Positions 10,960 through 22,386 of a stretch of 64,000 nucleotides of DNA are shown here, piece after piece (position 1 is the stretch's first letter; each line of letters opens with the position of its first letter). Source of the DNA: Argentina anserina (lineage: Eukaryota; Streptophyta; Magnoliopsida; Rosales; Rosaceae). The notes under the pieces are model-generated. The model saw nothing but the letters and a program-made list of their open reading frames with translations, had not been told where the DNA came from and searched no databases. The translations under genes and the position numbers were made by a program. The stretch lies in NCBI RefSeq assembly GCF_933775445.1, contig NC_065874.1:5413001-5477000 (forward strand), read 5' to 3'.

Positions 10960-13900
10960 AAGAGAAGATTTGGATGGTGATGAAAGATAGGGTAATGAAT
11001 TTGGAGTTGTAGCTTTGCAGGCCGCGACCTCCATCTCGCCGTCGTCGCTCTTGTCTTCGTCTTATCGGAGTTGCTGGATATATCATGGAGGTTCAGTGAA
11101 CATGATGAGCAGGAGAGTACTTGAATCTCTTTGATAACAACGTGGCTGTGAACTTGTGGTGCTTTACGAATAGCATCAAGAAAGAAGCACGTGGTGTGCT
11201 GCTCTGTTTATCTACCTAGCATAAGATAAAGGACTTAATTAATTGTTTAATTCATAAAATGACATTTTTATCATTGTCTCTAAAACATATTCCTTAGGGA
11301 AATAATGTAGTAAAAAAATCTAATAATCTACAATTTAAGTTGTGGAATTTATATGTTGATACTATATTACATTAAATTAAATAATTAATATTTAAAAATA
11401 AAATAAAATGACGGGGAGCTACCTTGTGCAGTCATAACAAGGAGTACATGATTCACGTGATAAAAATTCAAAAAATGAAATTTCAACTGTTGGATATGAT
11501 CAGTGAACTTAAATATGGCTTTGATAATAAATTTATAAATTTTCATATTCGTTCATGTCTCGATCTACGTAATAAAATCTAATTAGGACACTAATTCCCT
11601 AAAGACAGCTATGTCACGCGGTTAAAATTATTTTAAATTTTTTACATTGGTGCATAAAGCGGATTATTCAAACACAGGGATAATTTTGGAATAATTGTTT
11701 GAGCATCGGAGCTATTTTTAAAAGAGTAATTGAAGATTTTCAGATCACTTTAAATTAACTAAACAATATAACAGTACATGTGGCGCAAGTCTACCGCTCC
11801 ATTTATCTTTTAAATGATTTAACAACTTCATAAATACTTTAAAATTAGCTACTATGACCGAAAACTTCTGTAAACATTACTACAATCTCCTTATGATGTG
11901 CTCTATCTACTCATATAAATGTTTTTTGACTAATATATTCGGGTACCACATCCGCTATTACGAAGGTATGAGACATAAATATATCACTTTGTGGATCAAG
12001 GCCCAAACATTGTCGAAAATTAGTGATTTTTCGACCATGGCTATGGTATACTATAGTAACGATATCCTACGGTCAGTTTTTATAAATTTTATTCTCTCAA
12101 CAAAGTTAGTTTATAAAATAATACATTTACATATAACCTAATACAAATGTTATACCACAACACTAGACACGTTGTGATTCACGTGACAAAAATTCAAAAA
12201 ATGAAATTTCAACCGTTGGATATGATCACTTAACTTATATATGGCTTTGGTAAAAATTCACTAATTTTCATTTTCGTTCGTGTCTCGATCTACGTGATAA
12301 ACTCTAATTAGGACACTACCTCCCTAAGGGCAGTCGTATCGTGCGGTTAAAATTATTTTAAATTTTTTCATGGGGGGATAAAGTGGATTATTCAAAGACG
12401 GAGATAATTTTATGAGAATTGTTGGTTTAGAGACTTACTGTGTAACATAAAACATAATAAACTAGTCAAACCAATTTAGTTGGTATGTTATAATTCATTC
12501 ACCTAAATTTAACCAAATCGACTGTTAGATGTCATTTTGATGGTGAAATATAGCGATGGTTAAAAATGTACATATTTTCATCAATGCTTAGGTCTCGATC
12601 ACGAGGTAGAACCTATTTATCATCCTTAAGCTATAAAGGCAGTCGTATTTTTCCGACGATAAATTTCTCAAAGTTGTTACATGGTTAAATAGAACAGATT
12701 ATTGAGTGCCTGGTAATTTTCACAAAACGTTTCGAGCATCCGAGATAATTTTAAGAGTTTTAGAAGGTTTGAGAAATTAAAAGACTCATATAGAGCTAGA
12801 AAATCACCATGTGGTGCATTGCAAACCACATAAAGTTTTTAAGTGACTTTACATATTTTTAAAATTAAAAAAATCTTATAAATAGCTCTGATGCTTGAAA
12901 ATTTCTCTGAAAATTACCCCAGTCTTTAAATAATATGCTCTATCCCATATAGTGTTTTTAAAATAAATTTATCCACACATACGGCTACTAATAGGTATGT
13001 ATTATGTTAATTATGGTTAATCGTGTAGATCGAAACCCAAACGATTATGAAATTTCTTGAATTTCATACAATATCCATATATTAGTGTGACGATCACATC
13101 CAAAGGTTTGAATTTCAGTTGCAAAATTTTAATCACGTGAATTACAATGTGCCTTGTAATGCGGTAGAACCTTTGTATTAGGTTACATCTAAAAGTATTC
13201 GTTTATAAACTAACTATGCTGAGAGAATAAAATTTAGAAAAAATGGACCGTATGATATTGTCTTTATAGTGTACTATGGTCGTGGTTTAAAATTCACTAA
13301 TTTTCAGTAATGTTTGAGCTTCGATCCACACAATTAACCATGTTTACCTCATATACATTCCTAAGAGCGGCTGTATTACCTGAATATAACTAATCCAAAA
13401 AAATTTATATGAGTAGATAGAGTGCATCACTTGGAGATTGTAGTAAGTTTTCCGGAATTTTTTGGGCCCTGTAGCTATTTTTAATCATGTGAATTACAAG
13501 GTGTCTTGTAATGTCGTAGAACATTTGTATTAAGTTATATGTAAAAGAATTCGTTTATAAACTAACTATGTTGAGAGATTAAAATTTATAAAAACTGACC
13601 ATATGATACCGTCGTTATAGTGTACTATGGTCGTGATTTATAATTCACTAATTTTCGGTAATGTTTAAGCCTCAATCCATACGATTAACTCTTTCTACCT
13701 CATATATTTCTAAGAGCGGCAATATTACTTGAATATAAAAATCCAAAAACATATATATGAGTAGATATAACGCATCAATAGGAGATTGTAGTAATTATTC
13801 CGGAATTATTTGGGCTCTGTAGCTATTTTTAAAGCAATTTGAAGTAGCCAAATCAATTAAAAGACAAATGAGCCGTCTGAATTGAGTCACGTATTCTTTT

Positions 13901-14690
13901 TAATTTTTTATTTAATTTTGAATGATCTAAAATTATCAAATATTCTCTAAAAATCACTTTGTTGCTCGAAAAATTCCCGAAAATTACCCCAATCTTTGAA
14001 TAATCCAATCTATCCACTCATATAATATATATTTTTTAATTTTAACCACACGATATGGCTGCCCCTAGGGATGTAGTGTACTAATTAGGGTTAACCCCGT
14101 ATATCAAAACTCGAACGATTACACAATTTTTTGAATTTCGTACCATATTCATATTTTAGCGCGGCAATCACGTCCAACGGTTAGAATTTTTAATTTTTTA
14201 TTTTTAATTTGAGTCACGTGAATTAGAACGTGCGTAGTAATGTGGTATACCATTTGTATTAAGATATATGCAAATGTATTCGTTTATGGACTAATTATAC
14301 TGAGCAAATAAAAGTTTGAAAAATTGACAGTAGGATATTGTAGAGATAACGATAAAAATGTAAATAAGCAAAATAAGGTGTTATTTATCTGTAACTAAAA
14401 AAATGTCATTTTATCAAATATGATAAGTTAATTATCATTTATGCTGAGAAGCACACCACGTGCCTCTTTTTTTATGCTATTGGTAAAGCACCAAAGCCAT
14501 GTTGTTGTCAGAGATATTTAAGTACTTTGCCGACTCATCATGTTCACCGATGATTGAAACTCCATGATAGAACCTGCAACTCCGATAAGACGAAGACAAC
14601 AACGACGACGACAAAGACGAAACTGGAGATGAACGATGTCAAATTCAATACCCTATCATTATCCAAATCGTTTCTTCTGTACCCAAACCC
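10960..14690. mobile_element. Giant imperfect inverted-repeat (foldback) element
   Basis: The outer arms, about 10963-11290 and 14335-14690, are diverged reverse complements. The motif 'gtcttcgtcttatcggagtt' on the left pairs with 'aactccgataagacgaagac' on the right, and 'aagcacgtggtgtgct' pairs with 'agcacaccacgtgc'. Further inside, blocks in the left half such as 'tcaaccgttggatatgatca' (about 11488 and 12211) and the 12060-12110 block recur inverted in the right half (for example 13195-13260, 13545-13615 and 14275-14340). The structure is therefore a chain of palindromic units centred near 12.8 kb. No transposase is visible. Long arms would suit a MULE or Foldback family, but I could not define a target duplication. 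Confidence 0.7.
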
Positions 14691-15381
14691 CGTTGCCCCA
14701 TATTACTCGTCATGTTACTCCATCCTTTCGGTGCCACGGCTTCCTCTGATGGACCACTACGGCCGGCAACACCTACTTCCTCAGATCCAGTTTTCCCTTG
14801 ACATATATGATGTAGAGGTTCTTGGCTCCGGTGTTTTCAGCGCAGTTGATCGTCGCCGCCACCGGAAGACCCAGCGACATCCGGAACTTGTTCTCGGCCG
14901 ACCCTCCCCTCCCTTGCTTCGACATATTTCTCTCTCACTTGCTTTCTCTTCCGCTGCTCGGGATCAATCTCAGTCTGGATCACATATTTGATAGAGAAAG
15001 GATTCCGTCTTTTGTAATAAGGAAGACATAGAACATGTATTATTATATAATCATCTCTGACAAAACCCAAACAACAGCCACATTTTCATGCATGGCGCGT
15101 GGGTTGCACATCAAGCCGTGTACATACACGGGCCGTTCACCGAATAAGCTCTCATAAAAGACGATCAATACAGTACTATTGAGAATTGGGAATACTTCTC
15201 ATTTCGGTTAAATCACGTACAGATGTTGAAAAAATCATATAGGGAATATCATAAATCACACAGTACACAACTCATAATAAAAGTAGACTGTTAGAGAAAT
15301 ATGCTTTCTAATGTACAGAACATGACTGCTTTCTAGTACTCCGGAAATGCTTCCAAGAGAAAACTTGGATGTTTTACAGTG
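14691..15381. other. Intergenic DNA downstream of the KxDL gene
   Basis: No conserved coding sequence was recognised. Open frames at 14554-14991 and 14837-15070 partly overlap the foldback arm and have no family resemblance. The last 200 bases or so should hold the 3' UTR of the minus-strand KxDL gene. Confidence 0.4.
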
Positions 15382-17405
15382 TCAAAGAGGCATCTCAAGG
15401 TCTGGTCTTTGGTCATGTACTTCTTTTTTGGAGTCATCCGGGAATGCATCCGGATAGGTAGCCAAAATTCTTGACTTCATGCTCCTGTTGTCATATTACA
15501 AAAATCTGTCACTCACTCACTCACTGGTTCTACGGTTCTGCTCAAAAAGAGAAAGTGCAAAGAATTTAACTATATAGGACTATTGAAGGGTTGGTATTAG
15601 AGTAAAAGATGTATATGGCTAATTCATAAACATTTCGTTTAGTAATGGCATGGTGATGAAGCACAAAAGGTAAAAACACATTAAGGGCAGGAAGGCAACA
15701 AAGAGCAAGTTATGTGAAATAAATAGAAACCTTGCCCATCATCAAAATGGATGGATGATGAAATGTAATCACTACCAAATTGAATATCAAAACCCTGAAG
15801 GAAAATTTTCCAGAAACAAAAGTAAGCCATGCTATTTTAATGAAGACAAGAGTCAGTAATATATAGCTTATTCTTGTTGATCAAATGATCCAGAAGTCAG
15901 AACGCTTGGCAATACAAATTTAATTTCAAATGCACTACAGATGAAATTGCTAGAACCAAACTGACATATTCTTGGAAGTTGAGACATCAGTAAATTACTT
16001 CATTTCACAGGGCTCAGCCTCGTTTTTTCTTCTGTACAGGTGTGCCTATGTGACCTTGTAGCTTTGTGGGCTGAGTCCCTCAGAAATGTTCCAAATTTTC
16101 TCCAATACAATTGTAGAAAATGGCTACAATCTCAAGTTCTCAAACCCTTAAACCATCTGGATGTGTACAGGCTAGAGAACTTTTTAGAGATACCACTGAT
16201 AGACACTTATTTTTTCTGTTTTATTTTGGTACGAAACTATACTAAATCTTCACACACACACAAAATGGGTGAGTACTCTAAAAAAGAAAAGATCAAGCAA
16301 GGAACACACCTTAACTTCTGGAATATGTATTCAAGATCAGACTTCATAGACCGTAAAAGGCGTGTGTTTCTAGCAAAATCTCCAGAAACCTCAGCAAAGC
16401 AGTTCTGTGAAACTTCATTAAAGTGTGACAGGACTGCATTGCCATCTTGCAACCTCCCCAATCTGCAATTAAAATGGGCGAACGAAATGTTGTGAAATCA
16501 TATAAAGTTATCCAAAATGCAAGAAAACTTAGCACCAACAAGAGATCGACCATAAATCATGTAATGTAGCAAGAATGACAAAGTTCAGTATAAGCTGACC
16601 ATATAACCCTTACAGGCTGCATTTTGATTCTTCTAGTACAAGGTAATCAAGGTAATCTTCTCACATGATTATCAATATGAAAAAGAAAAAAATCATAGAT
16701 GGGAATACTTCCATCTAAGCTTCCTACTATGCGGTTTGACTGCACATACGCTAATCAGATAGCTAAACTTTCAAACTGCCCTGTGCTAACTTTTAACAGA
16801 TATCATCAATCACAGACGCGAAAATCCATCATGTGTATTTCAGGATTTAACCATCAAAGCACCAAATTATAATCATAACAAAGCAAGCAAACTATGGTAT
16901 CCAGGAACTGAACCTTTTAAGATCTGCAAACATGCAATCTAAGAACTCAAACAACATAGAATGTTGCATAATCAATCCCTTTGCTCAATGTATAAATACA
17001 ATCTCTACTTTTTATCATATAAAACACACTTCTTCACCATCAATTAAACAAAACCAATCCAATTCAATCTTCATATCACAAATTCACAGTCAAAAACAAT
17101 ACTTGAAAACAAAATATCAATCAAGTCTCTTCCTTTTTCTGCCGAAATTTACAAACACCCAATTGGGTAATATACCAGCATAGAATCACAGTATTACATT
17201 AGAGGATTAAAAGATCAATATCATCAGAGAAACCAAATAAAGATTCAAACTTTAAGCTCAGTGAGAGGAGAGAAGAAGAAGAATACATGAGGTGCTGAAG
17301 TTGTTTGAGGGAATCCAAATCCTGGGCATCAATTAGGGTTTTGAATTCATTGGAAACCTCAGCTGATGCTTCCCTAATCGCTTCTTTCTCAGTCTGCTGC
17401 TCCAT
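15382..17405 (-). CDS. KxDL motif-containing protein (KXD1-like)
   Basis: Three coding exons, 17287-17405, 16310-16462 and 15382-15484, splice in phase (CTCAT|gtattc ... ttgcag|ATTGGG, TTAAG|gtgtgt ... caacag|GAGC) to give 124 residues. Exon 1 is an acidic helix (MEQQTEKEAIREAS). Exon 2 carries the family core with SMKSDLEYIFQKLR. The K-x-D-L signature is residues 80-83. Exon 3 continues SMKSRILATYPDAFPDD, which parallels the region after KxDL in animal KXD1. KXD1 belongs to BLOC-1/BORC-type complexes that act in endolysosomal trafficking. The role of the plant protein is inferred from the family. Confidence 0.85.
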
Positions 17406-17535
17406 TCTGGTCTATCAGTCTCTGCAACTATGATGATCAAACAGAAAGAAGAAGAACCGCAACTCATGTTTTGGGCTTAAGTTATTAAGAGGCCCATTGG
17501 ATTTGGGAAAAAACTCTATTGAAAAAAGAAAAAAA

Positions 17536-17626
17536 TCCGACCTACCGGATTCGAACCAGTGACCTAAGGATATCTGATGGTTATACCAACTACAGTCCTC
17601 CGCTCTACCAACTGAGCTAAGGTCGC
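17536..17626 (-). tRNA. tRNA-Tyr (GTA) with intron
   Basis: Read on the minus strand, the gene has a D-arm (GCTCAGTTGGTAGAGC), the anticodon GTA in a C-T-G-T-A-G loop, an intron of about 18 nt after G37, an anticodon 3' stem TCCTT, and a T-arm GGTTCGAATCC. The 3' acceptor strand is AGGTCGG with discriminator A. A T-rich tract (the plus strand reads gaaaaaagaaaaaaa) follows as a Pol III terminator. The 5' acceptor strand reads GCGACCT, so pair 1:72 is G:G. Eukaryotic tRNA-Tyr normally has C1-G72, which is a tyrosine identity element, so this copy may be poorly charged. Confidence 0.92.
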
Positions 17627-17639
17627 TTGATGATAGAGC

Positions 17640-20600
17640 TCTCCTAATAAGCTATATATCATACAGAAGATGGACTTCTTACACTACGAAGTGTTGCACA
17701 TGTCTATCAACATGTTAGTTGCGATTTTTGTCGTCTATTTTTTTAAAACTAAGATCAGAAGAGCTGTCTACAATTTGAAAATCAAAGTCTTTCATGGACA
17801 CTTGGTATTTAAGTGGTATGAGTAATCATTTTGTGACATAGATTGAGAGTTTCTTTGTAGACTTTTGTTCGAGTTACACTACAAATATATTGGGTATTAG
17901 TTGAGTATTAAATGCAAAGGTCGGAAATTTGAACCCAAAACCCAACTTGTATCTCGTTTGGTCCAACACTAAACCCTATTAACATCTAAAGGAAACAATC
18001 ATGAACTCCACACTAATTATTTCCAAAAATCCCCCATACAAATCTACCAACCCATCGCTCTTCAACTTACAAAACCCAAAAACCTACCTCATGGTGCTCA
18101 TCATCATACTACTGTCCAACTACACTGCTACAGAGTCTGCCGCTTCTCCCCAATACAGCAAAACCCCCTCATTTCACCAAAACAAGACAAATTCAACCAG
18201 TCCCCCCAGTCAAAACCCTAAACCCCAAGTCCCCAACCACTTACAATTAAAACACCCTGAAAGTCACTCTCCCACTCTCAGATCATGATAGTCTAGCAAG
18301 GTATATGCCACCCTACCAAATCTTAAAGAGCTGCAACAACCAAAAGATCCTAGATCTCAATCTCTGTCACTCTGAGACAGTCAATTAAGCCAGAAACTAA
18401 ACCTAGGTGTCCAGCTCGGGCTTCAAAAGCTGAAGCTCCTCGCAGTTTTTTTATGTCTTTCCTCCATTTTAAAGTGATCTTTCTTATCGTCGGAAGAAGC
18501 AAGCACTCCACTAGAGGGTTTTTAGGACCACGCTTGTGCTGAAAGGTCTGAATCTCCACCCATCTGGAAAAGAAAATTGCAAACCAAATTTCTAAAATTT
18601 GAGAAAAGTGGGGAAAGTAGGGTTTTGGGAGTCTCCATGTGAGAAAAACAGTGACTTTAATTTACTCTGCACCAAAAGATAGAGAGATCATGTCAATAAA
18701 TATTACTTTTTACTGGCAATGAGAATAAGTAATACGCAAAACTTAAGAGCTTAGATTAAGCTACGAAGGAGGCGCGAGACTCGAAATTTTACAGGCCTTT
18801 CGCACTCACACGCCCCTTTTAAAAACTACACAGAGAACACTGGAGAGAGAGAGAGAGAGAGAGAGAGAGTACTGTTTCCCAACGTCAATATGACCTTCCT
18901 CATTGGTGAAGTGATGAACCACCATGTATGTTTATGTATGCATGTATGAATTGCGAGCATGGTCGAGGATGATGATGTATGTGGGCATGGCTGGCATGAT
19001 ATACAGAATACACCATATTTATCATTATTACGTACCGTACATTGGTATCGTTGTGTATATAAATGCTTGCTGGTTCTTACATGGAAATACTATGGACACA
19101 AGTGTTGTACGTGCTCTTATTGCAACAAATAGCCCCTATAGTAAAATAGACTGAGATTAGAATGCGGTCAATATTGCTAATTAATTACGTTAACACTTCC
19201 AAGAGCAGAGAATGGAGATTCATGATTTAGAGCTTCATGATCAAGCACTTGCAGTAAATTGTAGATTTATATCGTTTTGGTGACTACAATTGAGACGAAG
19301 CAGCAGGCATATTAGATCCGACTGGTAAGATTTAATATTGGGGTAAGCTTTTTCATTTGAAGGTTCTATGGCTTGGATTTCAATCAAGAATATTGAAGAA
19401 CACATCAAAAATAGCCAAAACATGAGATATTAGGGCAATTTTAACAATGGTGCTGAACTTTGGTTTTTGTCCTAAAATATGACTTTCCATCTCAAACAGC
19501 TTATTTTAGGGGTTCTGGTATTGGTTTTATAGGATTTGGACATAAACTGAGTGTTATATTTAATGATTTTTTAAGACTAAAATTTCAACAATACACTATG
19601 TCACATCAATTAAATAGGTCATAACACCCTTGTATAGTACTCAAAATTATATTAGCACCCCAGTCCCCATATAACACATAATTATTGAAGAATGAGAAAT
19701 AAGTCATATAAATAGCGTAACAGTGGTGTTATTTTCAATAGAACTTATGGCTACGTGCCTGGAATCACCAACACATAGTGATGGTTAATTTGCCAATATG
19801 TATTTTACTCCCGCACGTACACATGTGAAATAAATCTCACCTATGAAGTTGGAAAGAAGAAGATGAAATCAATTGATTGATGTAATATGGAAATTTCCCG
19901 ATTATAAACATTGAATTAGTTGGGAAACACTGAATCCGGTAACGTGAAAAACAGGCAGGAATGGCCATGACAAGACTGGGCCGGGTATTTAGTTGATCCT
20001 CTCCCGAATCAAAGATCAAACAATTTAACACACTTATGGTAAATTTGCCGAATCCAAAGCAACAAGATCCAAAACCCACTAGCCTTTATTTGGTGATGTC
20101 TTTGATATCCCTTGTCAAATCACGTGATAGAAGTTGATTACGAGTTTAGGGGGTTCACAAGTAGACTGTAGCTGCAGTCTTTCACTGTCTAGGTTAGCAC
20201 ATACAGAGAGAGAGAGAGAGAGAGAGAGAATAGGGTTAGCATATACAGCAATATATACGTAAGATCTGATGAGATGAGGAGCAATAATAATACAGCACAG
20301 CAGAAACCAAAGGGTGATGAGATCGGAGGCAGGCATGGGGTTTAAGGGCACGTCTTTTAATTGAAGGGGATGTACACGTGGATCAAACAGAGGGTGATGG
20401 TGACCTGGCCGGGTGTTGAATGGGAAATCTGTGTCGTCATCTTCCTTGACTATTTCTAGGGTTTGTGTGAGGTTTCTGTGTGTATTCGGGTATGGTGGAT
20501 TGGTGGCCATTGGCGTGGTCTGAAGCTCTGCGAGGTTTCTGTGAGTGAGAGAGAGAGCGACTGAGATTCTTTTTGGGTCCACTGATGGTTCTGAATCCCC

Positions 20601-22386
20601 TCTTTAACAACAGAAATAACGATTCTGGTCCCCCTTCTTTCAAATTATGGGACTCTGTTTAGCTTTGATTCCTGGACTAGTTTGTTCCTGTGTGATCCCT
20701 CAAGTTTATTTATTGCATATTGCCATATTGGTCTGTGGAATTTTGGTTTTTGTTTAGTAATGGTAAATAAGTTTTCATTTCTAAGTGTTAATTTTGACAC
20801 TGATTATGGTGCGGAAATGAGTTGGGATTAGATTAGATCGAAACACATATAAAAGCGGTATATAGTTGTTTAGTAATGGTTAATAATTTTCACTTGGAGG
20901 CTCTCGGAAATGAGTTAAAATTTTATGTTCGTTAACGAACATATGTAAGAGATTATGTAGAATTACATTTTTTCATGAGTGATCCAACTCGATATTAGTT
21001 GAACAAATTAGCACCATCTTGGATCTAGGAATTGAAATGCAATGAGCAAATTTTAGAGGGGTATCATTGCAATTGTTTCCTGCCTTAAGATAAGTAATCA
21101 TCATTGTACATCTGGTTGTAGTACTTGGTACTGTTTCATTGTTTTCTTCTGGTATTGTAGGTATGGTTTTGTACTGTTACTAAATACCAAACAGAATTGA
21201 ATTTATGAATGAAATTTGATATATTCTGCATATATTATGATCCATTATTCATGCAGAAAAGTCAGACGACTGGGACCAAATGACTTCACTGTTGAGGCCA
21301 CGCCGGTCTTTATGACTTAAACTCCACATGACCACTTACCCCAGAATCCATCAGGTGACGTCTACTGGTTTTTCTTGAAAGGATTTTGAAATACCACTTG
21401 GAATTTTAGAAATCCAATTGTTACTACAAACAGTAAAACTGCTGGCTGGTGTGGTTAAAGATGAGACCCTTCACATTTATTTCTAGTTGCAATTGCCTAG
21501 TTGTTATCATTGTTAGGGAAAAGGATACAAGGTTCTTCCCCAGTTTCTCTTGGTTTCAAAATTTGTTTCAAGCTAATTATAGGTAATCATGATCCAACTT
21601 TCTACACCAGTTTGGAAAAAACATCTTGTTCGAGTCAAACTCATTTCAGAGAAAATCACTGTGTGATCTGCTTGGCTCCTTGCATCATCATGATTCTGTA
21701 GTTTCATAGATTTGGGAGGTCATTTCATTTATTGAATCAGACAAGGGCAAAGTGATTATAGCATTGCACTTTATGATGGAGCCTAATAGGTAAGGGTTCT
21801 GTCTCTCCTTTTGTCCTTGGATTTAATGCCTCTTCATGAAATTTTTGTCCTCCTTCCCATAGAGATAGTGTTGCAGAAATGCAGCAGTTTGGGGTTTTAA
21901 GCCAAAGTAATGGCTTCTACTGCTTGGATAATGACTAGTCAGCAGCCCCATCTGAAACCCTTCACAGTAGACTATTGATTGCTGTGGAAATTTATTAGTT
22001 GATTGCTGTGCCTTTTTCTCATTAAGAACTCTATTGTGAATTTCTCGTGCCTCTACTTTTAAGGGACATGCTGTAAAATTTCAGCTTCATTAACTTTCTT
22101 ACCACTGAACCTATTTTAATCACTGTGAGACAAGGTCAGGTTTCCATTGAATGAGAGTTCAAAAACAATTAAGTAATGTGATACCAAAAGTAGATTACAA
22201 TTTCATACTAACCATACTCATATCCATTCAGCCAAATTATTAGCATCCATAGTGGAGACATGAGATTCTCCAATGAAATTCTGCTGCTACTGGCTAACAT
22301 TACATTAAGATACATGTCTAAAGTACTCTTAGAATTAACTAAATAACTTAGTAGATAGCTTAAGTATTATTGGGATCGATTCTCCA
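17640..22386. other. Intergenic DNA without a recognised gene
   Basis: I found no conserved protein in this 4.7 kb. (GA)n tracts lie at 18843-18869 and about 20207-20229. A minus-strand open frame at 18350-18559 follows a pyrimidine-rich acceptor-like sequence (ttttcttttccag) but matches no family I recognise. A perfect 20-bp palindrome lies at 20924-20943. The right end should contain the 3' UTR of the HD-Zip gene. Confidence 0.45.

Noticed and set aside
11854..12141. 95-residue frame inside the foldback element.
   Set aside because: It reads through repeat units that also occur inverted elsewhere in the element, and it has no family resemblance.
16040..16495. 151-residue plus-strand frame.
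   Set aside because: It lies antisense over KxDL exon 2 and its introns. The minus-strand spliced model explains the region.
20115..20643. Two long minus-strand frames rich in Pro/Ser and simple repeats.
   Set aside because: They run through GA/CT tracts, have no splice-consistent continuation and no known domain.
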